This document shows, in pieces, positions 36,828-45,545 of a DNA stretch of 64,000 nt. Source of the stretch: Pseudomonas sp. FP2335. GTDB taxonomy: Bacteria; Pseudomonadota; Gammaproteobacteria; Pseudomonadales; Pseudomonadaceae. The translations under genes and the position numbers were made by a program. How positions within the stretch are numbered: position 1 is the first letter of the stretch; every line of letters begins with the position of its first letter. Under the pieces are notes generated by a model, which did not search any database, was not told the DNA's origin, and saw nothing but the letters and a program-made list of their open reading frames with translations. The stretch spans positions 2,129,501-2,193,500 of the forward strand of contig NZ_CP117437.1 in assembly GCF_030687535.1 (NCBI RefSeq), in the 5' to 3' direction.

Positions 36828-39800
36828 ATGAACGCCCGCGCGCTGCGAGGGTTGGTCGCGCTGCTCTGGGTGAGCCTGTTGCCCCTGGCGGCGCAAGCCC
36901 TTGACGAACCTTACTCGCTGCAGTTGCTGGGCCACTCTCGCCTCGAAAACCCCAATGTCGCGCTGGACGAAGCCGACTGGCGCTGGCTGCGCGAACGGCG
37001 GGTGTTATCGATGGGCGTATCGGCCCCCGACTACGCACCCTTCGACATGAGCAACAGTGAGGATTTCGAAGGCATCACCGCCGATTACGCGGCGCTGGTG
37101 GCGCAGGCGTTGAATATCCGGGTAGAGGTCCGTCGCTACGACACCCGCGACGAAGTCATCGAGGCGCTCAAGCAGGGCGCAGTGGATTTTCTCGGCTCCG
37201 CCAACGGTTTTGAAGCGGTAGACCCGCAACTGGCGCTGTCGCGCTCCTATGCCAATGACCAACCGGTGCTGGCGACCCGCAGCGCAGAAGCCCAGGGTTT
37301 GAGTGCCGACCTGGCCGGCAAGCGCGTGGCCATGCTGTATCACTATATGCAGCCCGAGGCGGTACAGAAATTTTACCCCCGCGCCCATTTGCTGCTCTAC
37401 GCCTCGTCCTTTGAGGCGCTGGGGGCCGTCGCGTTCGAGCAGGCGGATGTGTACCTGGGCGACGCGATCAGCACGCGTTACCTGATCAATAAAAACTACC
37501 TGAATAACGTGCGCATGGCGGATTTTTCCGCCCTGGAAGTCAACCCTTTCGCGTTTGCGATCACCCGGGGTGATGATCGATTGCTACGTATCCTCAATGC
37601 CGCGTTGGCGGCCGTGCCGGTGACCACGCAGATGGAAATCCTGCGCCGTTGGAGCGCCGGTGGCGGCGGGGCCATGGAAGTTGACCGGCTGCGCCTGAGT
37701 GAACGCGAGCAACGTTGGCTGGAGAAACACCCGCGGGTGAAAGTGGCCGCTCTGGATAAGTTTCTGCCACTGTCATTTTTCAACGAGCAGGGGCAGCTCG
37801 AGGGTTTGAGTGCCGAGGTACTGTCGCGGATCAGCTTGCGTACGGGGCTGAAATTCGACGTGGTAAAGGGCAACTCACTGCCTCGTCAAATCGACGAAGC
37901 CAGTGCGGGCAGTGTCGATATGCTCGCGGTCGTCACCCCCAGCAATGAACGCGCTGACAAGATCCGTTTTACCCGGCCCTACCTGAGCAGTCCCTATGTA
38001 CTCGTCAGCCGCATTGAGGGTAATAGCCCGATCACGCTGGAAGATATGCACGGCAAGCGCCTGGCCTTTGTCGGAGGCAACAGCCTGGGCGAGCGAATTG
38101 CCCGCGACTATCCCGGCATCGTCTTTGTTGATACCGAAAGCCCTGAGCAAGCCATGGCGATGGTGGCCAGTGGCAACGTCGACGCGACCGTGCTGTCGCT
38201 CCTCAGTGCGCGCTACATGATTGCCCGCTATTACCGCGATCGCTTGAGGGTGACCAGCACTGTCGGCACGGAACCGGCACGTGTGACGTTTGGCGTCAAC
38301 CGCAGCCAGTTGGAGTTGTACTCGATCCTGGATAAAGCACTGTTGAGCATCACGCCCGAAGAAATGGACGAACTGAGCAACCACTGGCGCAGTGAGGTGA
38401 TCATCCAGGACAGCTATTGGCTGCGGCATCGCAACGCAATTCTTCAAGGGTTCGGCCTCGCGGCGCTGTTGTTGCTGATTACCCTGGGCTGGGCGATCTA
38501 CCTGCGTAACCTGATTCGCCGAAGGGCCCAGGCGGAGCGGGCGCTGAGTGATCAGATGCGCTTTATGAGTGTGCTGATCGACGGCACGCCGCACCCGATT
38601 TATGTGCGTGATCGCCAGGGCCGCTTGATGGCCTGCAACAACGCCTACCTCGATGTGTTCGGCTTCAAGCTCGAGGATGTGATCGGCAAGACTGTCGTGG
38701 AAACCGACACCGGCAACCCGCCGCAGGCCCAGTCGTTTCATGAGGACTACCTGCAGTTGATGGCCCGGGGCGAGCCGCAGATTCATGACCGGATACTTCG
38801 GTTGCCCTCGGGGGATGTCCTGACGATCTACCAGTGGATGCTGCCGTACCGCGATGGCAACGATAAGGTCGTGGGCATGATCGCTGGCTGGGTGGATGTG
38901 AGCGAGCGCCAGCGCCTGTTGGGCCAATTGCAGGACGCCAAGGACGAGGCCGACGCTGCCAACCGCGCCAAGACGACTTTTCTGGCGACCATGAGCCATG
39001 AGATCCGCACGCCAATGAACGCCGTGATCGGCATGATCGAGTTGGCGTTGAAAAACGCCGAGCAGGGCCGGGCTGATCGTGATGCGCTGGAGGTTGCCTC
39101 GGTGGCGTCCCACGGCATGTTGGAGTTGATCGGCGATATTCTCGACATTGCCCGCATTGAGACCGGGCATATTTCTCTGGCGTTGGAGCCGGCCAACCTG
39201 CGCGACCTGTTGATGTCCGTGGCGCGGGTATTCGAGGGCTTGGCGCGGGCCAAGGGCCTGGCGCTGCAGGTTGAACTGGCCCCATCAATTGATCGCACGG
39301 TGCTGATCGATCCCCTGCGTTTCAAGCAGGTGGTGTCCAACCTGCTGAGTAATGCCATCAAGTTCACCGCCAGCGGCCAGGTGTTGCTCGGTGCGCAAGG
39401 GGAGGTGACGGCTGACCAACTGATATTGCGGCTGTGGGTGCTGGACACCGGGATCGGCATCAGCGCTGAAGATCAGCAGCGGCTATTCAACCCGTTTATC
39501 CAGGGCAGCAACAACGAGCAGTCGGTGCGCAGCGGTTCCGGCCTGGGTTTGGTGATCAGCCGCAACTTGTGCGAAATGCTGGGGGGGCAGTTGCAGTTGA
39601 GCAGTGTGCTGGGGCAGGGCACGCGGATTGATGTGCGAATGCAACTGGACCTGGCAGCGGCGTCAGCGCTCGAGACGGGAGCAGCGGTTGCACACACTCC
39701 ACCCGCCCGGGCATTGAACATCCTGGTAGTGGATGACTATCCGGCCAACCGCTTGTTGTTGGCGCGACAGTTGAGCTTCCTGGGGCACCGAATCACCGCC

Positions 39801-40442
39801 GCCGAAGACGGTGTTCAGGGGCTGGCGCTTTGGCAGTCGGGGGGATTTGATGGTGTCATCACCGATTGCAATATGCCGCTCAAGAACGGCTACCAGCTGG
39901 CGCAGGATATTCGTGCTCAAGAGCAGGCACGGGGGCTGGTGCCGTGTTTACTCCTGGGGTTTACGGCCAATGCGCAGCCGGAAGAAACCGAGCGCTGCCG
40001 GCAAGCGGGAATGGATGGCTGCCTGTTCAAACCCACCGGGCTGGATGACTTGCGAGCGGCGTTGGCCTCGCGGGTGGCGAGCGTCGCTGCGGCGAATGCC
40101 GTCGAGGCGTATGACTTGAGCGCGCTGATCGCGTTGACGGAAAATGATCGCGGCGCTCTCAAGGAATTGTTGACGCCGCTGCTCGACAGCCTGGAAGCGG
40201 ATCGCGCGTTATTGCCGACGCTGCGACAAGAGGCCGACTTTGCCAGGTTGCACGACGTTGCGCATCGGGCCAAGGGCGGAGCGCGCATGGTCAAGGCGCA
40301 GGCGCTGATCAGCTGTTGTGAAACGCTGGAGGCGGTGTGTGAAGCCAAGGACAAGACGGCCCTTGGGGCGGCGGTTGACGCGGTGAGTGACGCTTGCGCT
40401 GATCTGCAGCAGAGATTGAGCGTTTATTGCAATCAACCTTGA
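36828..40442 (+). CDS. BvgS/EvgS-like unorthodox hybrid histidine kinase
   Basis: The 1204-residue protein has a signal peptide (1-25) and two periplasmic Venus-flytrap SBP_bac_3 domains (about 50-280 and 300-530). One membrane helix (about 536-558) is followed by a PAS domain (580-700), a HisKA with His724 in MSHEIRTPMN, an HATPase (825-945), a receiver with Asp1013 in ITDCNMPLKNGY and an HPt domain with His1146 in AHRAKGGA. This allows a His-Asp-His-Asp phosphorelay to the response regulator directly upstream. The ligand is unknown. A degenerate receiver gene follows 124 bp later. Confidence 0.93.
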   Translation: MNARALRGLVALLWVSLLPLAAQALDEPYSLQLLGHSRLENPNVALDEADWRWLRERRVLSMGVSAPDYAPFDMSNSEDFEGITADYAALVAQALNIRVEVRRYDTRDEVIEALKQGAVDFLGSANGFEAVDPQLALSRSYANDQPVLATRSAEAQGLSADLAGKRVAMLYHYMQPEAVQKFYPRAHLLLYASSFEALGAVAFEQADVYLGDAISTRYLINKNYLNNVRMADFSALEVNPFAFAITRGDDRLLRILNAALAAVPVTTQMEILRRWSAGGGGAMEVDRLRLSEREQRWLEKHPRVKVAALDKFLPLSFFNEQGQLEGLSAEVLSRISLRTGLKFDVVKGNSLPRQIDEASAGSVDMLAVVTPSNERADKIRFTRPYLSSPYVLVSRIEGNSPITLEDMHGKRLAFVGGNSLGERIARDYPGIVFVDTESPEQAMAMVASGNVDATVLSLLSARYMIARYYRDRLRVTSTVGTEPARVTFGVNRSQLELYSILDKALLSITPEEMDELSNHWRSEVIIQDSYWLRHRNAILQGFGLAALLLLITLGWAIYLRNLIRRRAQAERALSDQMRFMSVLIDGTPHPIYVRDRQGRLMACNNAYLDVFGFKLEDVIGKTVVETDTGNPPQAQSFHEDYLQLMARGEPQIHDRILRLPSGDVLTIYQWMLPYRDGNDKVVGMIAGWVDVSERQRLLGQLQDAKDEADAANRAKTTFLATMSHEIRTPMNAVIGMIELALKNAEQGRADRDALEVASVASHGMLELIGDILDIARIETGHISLALEPANLRDLLMSVARVFEGLARAKGLALQVELAPSIDRTVLIDPLRFKQVVSNLLSNAIKFTASGQVLLGAQGEVTADQLILRLWVLDTGIGISAEDQQRLFNPFIQGSNNEQSVRSGSGLGLVISRNLCEMLGGQLQLSSVLGQGTRIDVRMQLDLAAASALETGAAVAHTPPARALNILVVDDYPANRLLLARQLSFLGHRITAAEDGVQGLALWQSGGFDGVITDCNMPLKNGYQLAQDIRAQEQARGLVPCLLLGFTANAQPEETERCRQAGMDGCLFKPTGLDDLRAALASRVASVAAANAVEAYDLSALIALTENDRGALKELLTPLLDSLEADRALLPTLRQEADFARLHDVAHRAKGGARMVKAQALISCCETLEAVCEAKDKTALGAAVDAVSDACADLQQRLSVYCNQP

Positions 40443-40566
40443 GTACCGTTCGGTGGGTTTGGGAGAACTCCTACGCGAAGGGGGAACAAGCCTGATTTTG
40501 TCTTCGGAAGATGTCTGGAAAATGGGCGGCGCTCACTGACGAGCGCTGCCTGCCCAGGGGTTTGCC

Positions 40567-40989
40567 ATGCCGAACAAAGCACTAACCATCCTGATTGCCG
40601 ATGAACAGCACCTGCAGCGGCTGCACATCGAAAAAATGCTCAACCAACTGGGGTATCACCGGATAGTGCCGGTGCAGACCTTCGATGAAGTCCAGATCCT
40701 CACTGCCATCCCGGCGAAGCCGTTTGATGTGCTGATCATCAACGCGGGGCTCGCGGCCCAGGCCAGCGGGCCGCAGCCTCAGGTACGTCATGTGCTGGTC
40801 TACGACCACCTGGACCTTCGCCAACCTGCTGGTATCGCCCCAGCGGTGCTCGTGCGTTTGCCGGGGGTGCCGGACCACGTCAACCTTGAACACTTCATGG
40901 ACATCATCGACCCCCCGACGGCGGCCCGTGGCTTGCGCGTGTTGCCGTGGCTGCGGGAATTATCCCGTACGCCGGCGCCCGGGGTTTAA
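40567..40989 (+). CDS. Degenerate (pseudo-) receiver protein
   Basis: The 140-residue single domain looks like a CheY-type receiver ([20 protein letters not shown] at the start), but the phosphoacceptor Asp is replaced by Asn59 in [10 protein letters not shown]. The conserved Thr and Lys are not recognisable. It is therefore unlikely to be phosphorylated. It lies just after the BvgS-like kinase gene in the same direction, with AGGGG before the ATG, and may modulate that phosphorelay by binding. Its stop overlaps the convergent aldo/keto reductase gene by 4 bp. Confidence 0.75.
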   Translation: MPNKALTILIADEQHLQRLHIEKMLNQLGYHRIVPVQTFDEVQILTAIPAKPFDVLIINAGLAAQASGPQPQVRHVLVYDHLDLRQPAGIAPAVLVRLPGVPDHVNLEHFMDIIDPPTAARGLRVLPWLRELSRTPAPGV

Positions 40990-41804
40990 TCCCATTTCGG
41001 CGCGATACCCTTGGGGCTGGTCAAGCGATGGCCACGCTCCAGGCCGGCAATCTGTGCCATGTCGGCGGCGCTCAAGGTCAGCTCCAAGGCCTTGAGGTTG
41101 CTTTCCAGGTTGGCGCGCTTGGTTGACGACGGGATCACCGCGTAACCCAACTGCATGGCCCAGGCCAGGGTGACTTGGGCTGCCGTGGCTTGATGGCGTT
41201 CGGCGATCTGTTGGATGACCGGGTCTTTCAGTACTTCGCCATAGGCCAGGGTCATGTACGAAGTGATCTGAATGCCGTTGGCGCTGGCGAAATCCACCAC
41301 TTTGCGGTTTTGCAGGTAGGGGTGCAGCTCGATCTGGTTGGTGGCGATGTGTTCGGCGCCGACCGCGGCAATCGCCTGTTTCATCAGGTCGACAGTGAAG
41401 TTGGAAATGCCGATATGGCGCGTCAGCCCCAGGCGCTTGGCCTCCAGCAACTGGCCCATGAATTCGGCGACGGGTACTTGGTCTTCCGGCGACGGCCAGT
41501 GGATCAGGGTCAGGTCCAGGTGGTCGGTCTGCAGTTTGCGCAGGCTTTCGCGCAGGCTTGGGATCAGTTGGCCTTCAGCGAAATTGGCAATCCAGATCTT
41601 GCTGGTGATGAACAGTTCATCACGCGGGATACCGCTGTCGGCAATCGCCTGGCCGACGTCGGCTTCGTTTTCGTAGATCTGCGCGGTGTCGATCACGCGG
41701 TAGCCCAGCTCCAGGCAGGTGCTCACGGAGTCGATCACCACCTTGCCTTGCAGGCGGAAGGTGCCAAGGCCGAAGGCCGGAACGGTTTGGGTAGGGACAG
41801 ACAT
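40986..41804 (-). CDS. dkgB: Aldo/keto reductase (2,5-diketo-D-gluconate reductase B-like)
   Basis: The 272-residue TIM barrel has the catalytic Asp-Tyr in [18 protein letters not shown], Lys in [10 protein letters not shown] and His in LTLIHWPSP. The NADPH-binding C-terminal motif is [18 protein letters not shown]. DkgB reduces 2,5-diketogluconate and small aldehydes such as methylglyoxal. AGGAG lies 6 nt before the ATG. It is monocistronic. Confidence 0.88.
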   Translation of the reverse strand: MSVPTQTVPAFGLGTFRLQGKVVIDSVSTCLELGYRVIDTAQIYENEADVGQAIADSGIPRDELFITSKIWIANFAEGQLIPSLRESLRKLQTDHLDLTLIHWPSPEDQVPVAEFMGQLLEAKRLGLTRHIGISNFTVDLMKQAIAAVGAEHIATNQIELHPYLQNRKVVDFASANGIQITSYMTLAYGEVLKDPVIQQIAERHQATAAQVTLAWAMQLGYAVIPSSTKRANLESNLKALELTLSAADMAQIAGLERGHRLTSPKGIAPKWD

Positions 41805-41953
41805 CAGTAACTCCTGAAGGGGGTGAACAGTAGCGTCGAGTATCTGCTGCTCACGCCTTCGGAAAAACCGTCGAATCTGAAAAGGAGTCTTTACCGCAGG
41901 TCACGAATCCGACCGTGGGAGGGGGCGCCCTCCCATCGGTTGGCCGTCATCTC

Positions 41954-43033
41954 TCAGTCGGTTCTGTTTTGCATGCGCAAACGCTCGGCCGCACTGCGCA
42001 ACAGTTGCTCGGTGCCGTCCCAACCCAGGCAACCATCGGTCACCGATACGCCGTACTTCATCGACGCGCTCAGCGGCTGGCAGCCTTCGAACAGATGGCT
42101 TTCGAGCATCATGCCCACCAGCGAGGTATCGCCCTGCAGGCGTTGTTCCAGCACCTCATTGAACACCGCCGGCTGGCGTAGCGGGTCTTTGCCGCTGTTG
42201 GCGTGGCTGCAATCGACCATGATCCGCGCCGCCACCTTGGACTTGGCCAGGTCGTGCTTCACCTGCGCGACGCTTTGCACATCGTAGTTCGGCCCACGGT
42301 GACCGCCGCGCAGCACCAGATGGGTATCGGGGTTGCCAGGGGTCTGGATGATCGCCGGGTGGCCCTGGCTGTCGACGCCGAAATGGCGGTGCGGGTGGGA
42401 CGCCGAGCGCATCGCATCACAGGCAATCGCGACGCCGCCGTCGGTGCCGTTCTTGAAGCCCACGGGCATGCCCAGGCCGCTGGCCATTTCACGGTGAATC
42501 TGCGATTCGGTGGTGCGCGCACCAATCGCGACCCAACTGAGCAGGTCATCAAAGTAGCCGGCGGCCATGGGTTGCAGCAGTTCGGTGGCAATCGGCAGGC
42601 CCAGGCGCAACATTTCGCGCATCAGCTGGCGGGACAGGGTGAGGCCGGCGGCCATGTCATCGCTGCCATCCAGATGCGGGTCGTAGGCCAGGCCTTTCCA
42701 GCCGATGGTGGTGCGCGGTTTTTCGACGTAGGCACGGATCACCAGCAGCATCTGGTCGCTGACATCCAAGGCCAGTTTCTTCAGGTTGCGAGCGTATTCC
42801 ATGGCCGATTCGGGGTCGTGGATCGAGCACGGGCCGACAATCACCAGCAAGCGTGAGTCTTCGCCATTGAGGATGGCGCGCACGGCTTGGCGATGGTTGT
42901 GGACTTGTTCGTTGAGGAACGGACTGAGGGGCAACTGATGCTTGAGCTCAAGGGAGCTGGGCAGGCGCAGGGTCAGGGCTTCATTGGCGCTGGAAAGATC
43001 GGTGACAGGCAAAGCGGCGGTGGCAGAGTTCAT
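41954..43033 (-). CDS. aroF: 3-deoxy-7-phosphoheptulonate (DAHP) synthase, class I
   Basis: The 359-residue enzyme condenses PEP and erythrose 4-phosphate in the first step of aromatic amino acid synthesis. Family marks are VGPCSIHDPESAMEYA, RAYVEKPRTTIGWKG, SWVAIGARTTESQIHRE and DCSHANSGKDP. The isozyme type (Tyr-, Phe- or Trp-sensitive) cannot be told by eye, so the symbol is tentative. ATG 43033 has AGGAAG 9 nt upstream. Two aromatic-rich leader peptides, a transcription attenuator and an SD-adjacent hairpin precede it. Confidence 0.93.
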   Translation of the reverse strand: MNSATAALPVTDLSSANEALTLRLPSSLELKHQLPLSPFLNEQVHNHRQAVRAILNGEDSRLLVIVGPCSIHDPESAMEYARNLKKLALDVSDQMLLVIRAYVEKPRTTIGWKGLAYDPHLDGSDDMAAGLTLSRQLMREMLRLGLPIATELLQPMAAGYFDDLLSWVAIGARTTESQIHREMASGLGMPVGFKNGTDGGVAIACDAMRSASHPHRHFGVDSQGHPAIIQTPGNPDTHLVLRGGHRGPNYDVQSVAQVKHDLAKSKVAARIMVDCSHANSGKDPLRQPAVFNEVLEQRLQGDTSLVGMMLESHLFEGCQPLSASMKYGVSVTDGCLGWDGTEQLLRSAAERLRMQNRTD

Positions 43034-43047
43034 ATTCAAGGCTTCCT

Positions 43048-43083
43048 GGGCAAGCGGCGGGTTATTCCCGCACGCTTGGCCCT
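43048..43083 (-). promoter_or_regulatory. Hairpin next to the DAHP synthase ribosome binding site
   Basis: GGGCAAGCG and CGCTTGGCCC (one bulge) with inner CGGG/CCCG form a stem-loop that ends exactly where the AGGAAG Shine-Dalgarno begins and overlaps the stop codon of leader peptide 2. It has no T run, so it suits translational rather than transcriptional control. Confidence 0.55.
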
Positions 43084-43234
43084 ACTGGGGTGTTCGACAA
43101 TTGGCCGTATCGGCTACGTGTGTTGGCTTGCCACCAATAGGTGACCGATCGGAGGCGGCAGGCTGTCCCGAACGGAGCTTGCTAAATCGCCATGCAGTGG
43201 AAGTGTCGTAGCGGTAATAGGTGGCGTAGTTCAT
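43082..43234 (-). CDS. Leader peptide 2 of the DAHP synthase operon
   Basis: This 50-codon frame starts MNYATYYRYD and soon reads TAWRF, so four Tyr, one Trp and one Phe fall within the first 17 residues. AAAGGA lies about 10 nt before its ATG. It begins downstream of the attenuator hairpin and ends at a stem-loop adjoining the aroF Shine-Dalgarno. It is inferred to sense charged aromatic tRNAs or to couple translation. The aromatic codons and ribosome site are seen directly; the function is not proved. Confidence 0.6.
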   Translation of the reverse strand: MNYATYYRYDTSTAWRFSKLRSGQPAASDRSPIGGKPTHVADTANCRTPQ

Positions 43235-43275
43235 GTCGTGTGTCCTTTAAGTGTTCTTGCTGAATTTATAAGGGC

Positions 43276-43316
43276 CTGAAAAACAAAACCCCCGGTCGGG
43301 GAGCCGACCGGGGGTT
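43276..43316 (-). terminator. Transcription attenuator of the DAHP synthase gene
   Basis: A perfect 13-bp GC-rich stem (43287-43299 with 43304-43316) is followed, in the minus direction, by TTTTGTTTTTC. Upstream, GGGGT (minus strand, 43335-43339) can pair with its 5' arm as an antiterminator, and GCGCC/GGCGC (43351-43355 with 43370-43374) can form a preemptor stem. It lies 60 bp after leader peptide 1. Confidence 0.8.
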
Positions 43317-43375
43317 AGATTTCTCTGGTAGGCGACCCCTTGAGTAGTGGGCGCCGATTTCAGGTATCAGGCGCG

Positions 43376-43501
43376 TCAGTGGCTAAACCAATACCCAAAA
43401 TAAAAGCTGACAGGTGCGCTCGAACCGTTCACGCGGGTAGCCGACACCAGGCGCGGGGCGCTGGCAGCAAGGCAAACCTGAGTGTGGGTGAGTTGCAACA
43501 T
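43376..43501 (-). CDS. Leader peptide 1 of the DAHP synthase operon (aromatic attenuation)
   Basis: This 41-codon frame ends VSFYFGYWFSH, with six aromatic codons (Phe, Tyr, Phe, Tyr, Trp, Phe) in seven just before the stop. GGAG lies 10 nt before its ATG. An antiterminator-capable segment and a strong terminator follow. This is the classical layout of ribosome-mediated attenuation: stalling at aromatic codons when charged tRNAs are scarce would let transcription reach aroF. Confidence 0.8.
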   Translation of the reverse strand: MLQLTHTQVCLAASAPRLVSATRVNGSSAPVSFYFGYWFSH

Positions 43502-43642
43502 GGTGTGTCTCCAAATGATGGGGGGAGCTTACTCGAGGCATGCAGGAGGATTCAATCAGTAATTTCTATGGCGCGGGGCTACCCACGGCTATCGGTCGAG
43601 ATATGCTTGTCATACTTTGACAATGATTGCCGGGACGCGACC

Positions 43643-44392
43643 GTGACTGCCTTAACCCTTGCTGCTGCTCAATCCCTCTCTATCGCGGGCGACGTGCGGG
43701 CCAATCTGCAGCGGCACCTGACCTTTATGCGTGTGGCGGCGGAGCACGCCGTGCAGCTGTTGGTGTTTCCGGAGTTGTCGTTGACTGGCTATGAGCCGTG
43801 TTTGGCTGCCGAGCTGGCGATAACACCAGAGGACAGGTTGCTCACGCCGTTGCGTGAGATGGCGCGGGAGCTGCGATTGACCGCCGTGGTGGGGATGCCA
43901 ATCCGCTTGGCACCTGAAGCGGGGGTGATGATCGGCGCATTGGTACTGGGGGCGGACGGTTCCCTGGCGGTGTACACCAAACAGCATCTGCACCCAGGCG
44001 AAGAAGCCGCGTTTATTGCGGGGCAGGGCGGTGCGGTTTTGGAGTGGGCGGACGACCGGATTGCGTTGGCAGTTTGTGCAGACTTCTCCCACGCCAGTCA
44101 TCCGCATACTGCCGCTGAAGCGGGTGCGACGGTTTACGCCGCCAGTGTATTGATCAGCGAAGCAGGCTACGCAACTGACAGCACGTTGTTGCAAGGTTAT
44201 GCCGCCAAACATGGCTTGCTGGTGTTGATGGCCAATCATGGCGGCCCGTCCGGTGGCTATGTGTGTGCCGGTCGCAGTGCGATCTGGGCCGCTGGTGGTC
44301 GTTTGCTTGCTGCTGCGCCGGGCGTCGGTGACGCGCTGGTGCTTGCCCGGCGTGAGGGCGGGGAGTGGGCTGGCCAAGTGGTGGTCGTGTAA
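43643..44392 (+). CDS. Carbon-nitrogen hydrolase (nitrilase superfamily)
   Basis: The 249-residue protein has the nitrilase-type Glu-Lys-Cys triad: FPELSLTGYEP, YTKQHLHPGEE and LAVCADFSHASHP. The family hydrolyses amides or related C-N bonds, substrate unknown. GTG 43643 with GGGA upstream fits the family N-terminus. The frame continues upstream into the divergent aroF leader without similarity. It abuts the GNAT gene, whose ATG follows its stop directly. Confidence 0.83.
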   Translation: MTALTLAAAQSLSIAGDVRANLQRHLTFMRVAAEHAVQLLVFPELSLTGYEPCLAAELAITPEDRLLTPLREMARELRLTAVVGMPIRLAPEAGVMIGALVLGADGSLAVYTKQHLHPGEEAAFIAGQGGAVLEWADDRIALAVCADFSHASHPHTAAEAGATVYAASVLISEAGYATDSTLLQGYAAKHGLLVLMANHGGPSGGYVCAGRSAIWAAGGRLLAAAPGVGDALVLARREGGEWAGQVVVV

Positions 44393-44824
44393 ATGGCATT
44401 CCACCTGCGCGCAGCCACAGACCGCGACCTGCCGTTCGCACGAACGCTGACCCATGAGGCCATGGGGCGCTATTACACGCAGTACGGTTTGCTGTGGTCC
44501 AACGAGGGGTTTGATACGGCTTGGGCCGGCCGGGAAAACTGGCTGATCTGCCGTGACGACAGTGTCCTGGGTTTTATCAGCCTGAGCCGAGACAGCCGGG
44601 CACTGTATATCCGCGAACTGCATTTGCTCGAAGATTGTCGCCGGCAGGGTGCAGGGAGTTGGGTGCTGGAGCAGATGGCTCTCAAGGCATGCAGGCAGGG
44701 TTTGTTGCGTTTGACTGTGTTCAAGACCAACCCGGCAAGAGGGCTGTATCAGCGCATGGGGCTGAGTATCGTCGGTGAGGAAGACTGCTTTTGGCGCATG
44801 GAGCGCACCTGTCGATCAAGCTAA
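44393..44824 (+). CDS. GNAT family N-acetyltransferase
   Basis: The 143-residue protein has the GNAT core: ALYIRELHLLEDCRRQGAGSWVLEQM (acetyl-CoA binding Q/RxxGxG/A loop, RRQGAG), then LTVFKTNPARGLYQRMGLSIVGEEDCFWRM. The start codon follows the amidase stop immediately, so the two genes are cotranslated. The acceptor substrate is unknown. Confidence 0.85.
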   Translation: MAFHLRAATDRDLPFARTLTHEAMGRYYTQYGLLWSNEGFDTAWAGRENWLICRDDSVLGFISLSRDSRALYIRELHLLEDCRRQGAGSWVLEQMALKACRQGLLRLTVFKTNPARGLYQRMGLSIVGEEDCFWRMERTCRSS

Positions 44825-44858
44825 CCCTGCACTGAATCCTAATAAGCGCATACTGGCT

Positions 44859-45098
44859 TCAGGAGACGATTTCCTGATCGTTGTTTTGGCCATCAGCCTC
44901 AGAAAGGATGATCCCTTCTTTCATGCCCAGAAGGACCGCTACCTTGTGGGCTTCTCCACGTCGTCCCTTTTTGCGCCCAGCGAGCACTTGATAGGTGGTT
45001 GCCGGATCAACGCCATGTTCTCGGGCGAACGCTTGCACTGACTTTCCTTGATGTTCTAGCCAGGCCTTGGCTTGTGCAGCAGTACGGATTCCGGGCAT
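44859..45098 (-). CDS. Small HTH DNA-binding protein
   Basis: The 79-residue protein has a compact helix-turn-helix (about residues 20-45, VQAFAREHGVDPATTYQVLAGR) followed by a basic KKGRRGEAHK segment. Similar small proteins occur in Pseudomonas genomes, often near phage-derived repressors. It is divergent from an XRE gene, 81 bp apart, with a palindrome between them. The start has no clear ribosome binding site. Confidence 0.72.
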   Translation of the reverse strand: MPGIRTAAQAKAWLEHQGKSVQAFAREHGVDPATTYQVLAGRKKGRRGEAHKVAVLLGMKEGIILSEADGQNNDQEIVS

Positions 45099-45141
45099 AG
45101 TTCAAAACCGTTCAAGTTTGTTTAATAAAGAGATGATGTGT

Positions 45142-45155
45142 CACCTCTTGAGGTG
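45142..45155. promoter_or_regulatory. Palindrome between the divergent HTH genes
   Basis: CACCTC-TT-GAGGTG lies in the 81-bp spacer and suits a shared operator for one or both HTH proteins. Confidence 0.5.
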
Positions 45156-45179
45156 TGCAAAATAGGATCATACATCCAA

Positions 45180-45545
45180 ATGAGTGGAATCGGTTCGCGT
45201 TTGAGGCAAGAAAGAGAGCGACTTGGCCTGTCGCAAAAAGTTTTTGGTGAGATAGGAGGCGTTGAAGCTAACGCACAAGGCAAGTATGAAAGTGGCGGGC
45301 GGGCGCCCAAAGCCGACTACCTCTCCAGGGTTGCCGAGCGAGGTGTGGATATTTTGTTCGTGTTGACAGGCAGTCCCACGCCGATTCAATTGGACCAATT
45401 GAGTCAAGTTGAAGAGAAAGTGTTGGTCGATTACCGCTCGATGCTCAAGGAAGACCAGGATGCAATCCGCCGCCTGACGTCGACCCTGGCTGAGCATTCA
45501 GCCTCGCTGAATGGCAAGGCCAAGCCGCAGCACCGGGATTCCTGA
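45180..45545 (+). CDS. XRE family phage-repressor-like regulator
   Basis: The 121-residue protein has a Cro/CI-type HTH (residues about 5-60, IGSRLRQERERLGLSQKVFGE), then LFVLTGSPTP, typical of phage-type repressors in pseudomonads, and a helical tail that could dimerise. The start ATG 45180 has only a distant AGGA. A GTG at 45138 is an alternative but lies on the palindrome. Together with the divergent small HTH gene it resembles a two-gene genetic switch. Confidence 0.75.
   Translation: MSGIGSRLRQERERLGLSQKVFGEIGGVEANAQGKYESGGRAPKADYLSRVAERGVDILFVLTGSPTPIQLDQLSQVEEKVLVDYRSMLKEDQDAIRRLTSTLAEHSASLNGKAKPQHRDS

Noticed and set aside
41915..41933. GC-rich hairpin after aroF as a terminator
   Set aside because: The stem is clear but no T run follows on the minus strand, so it is not called.
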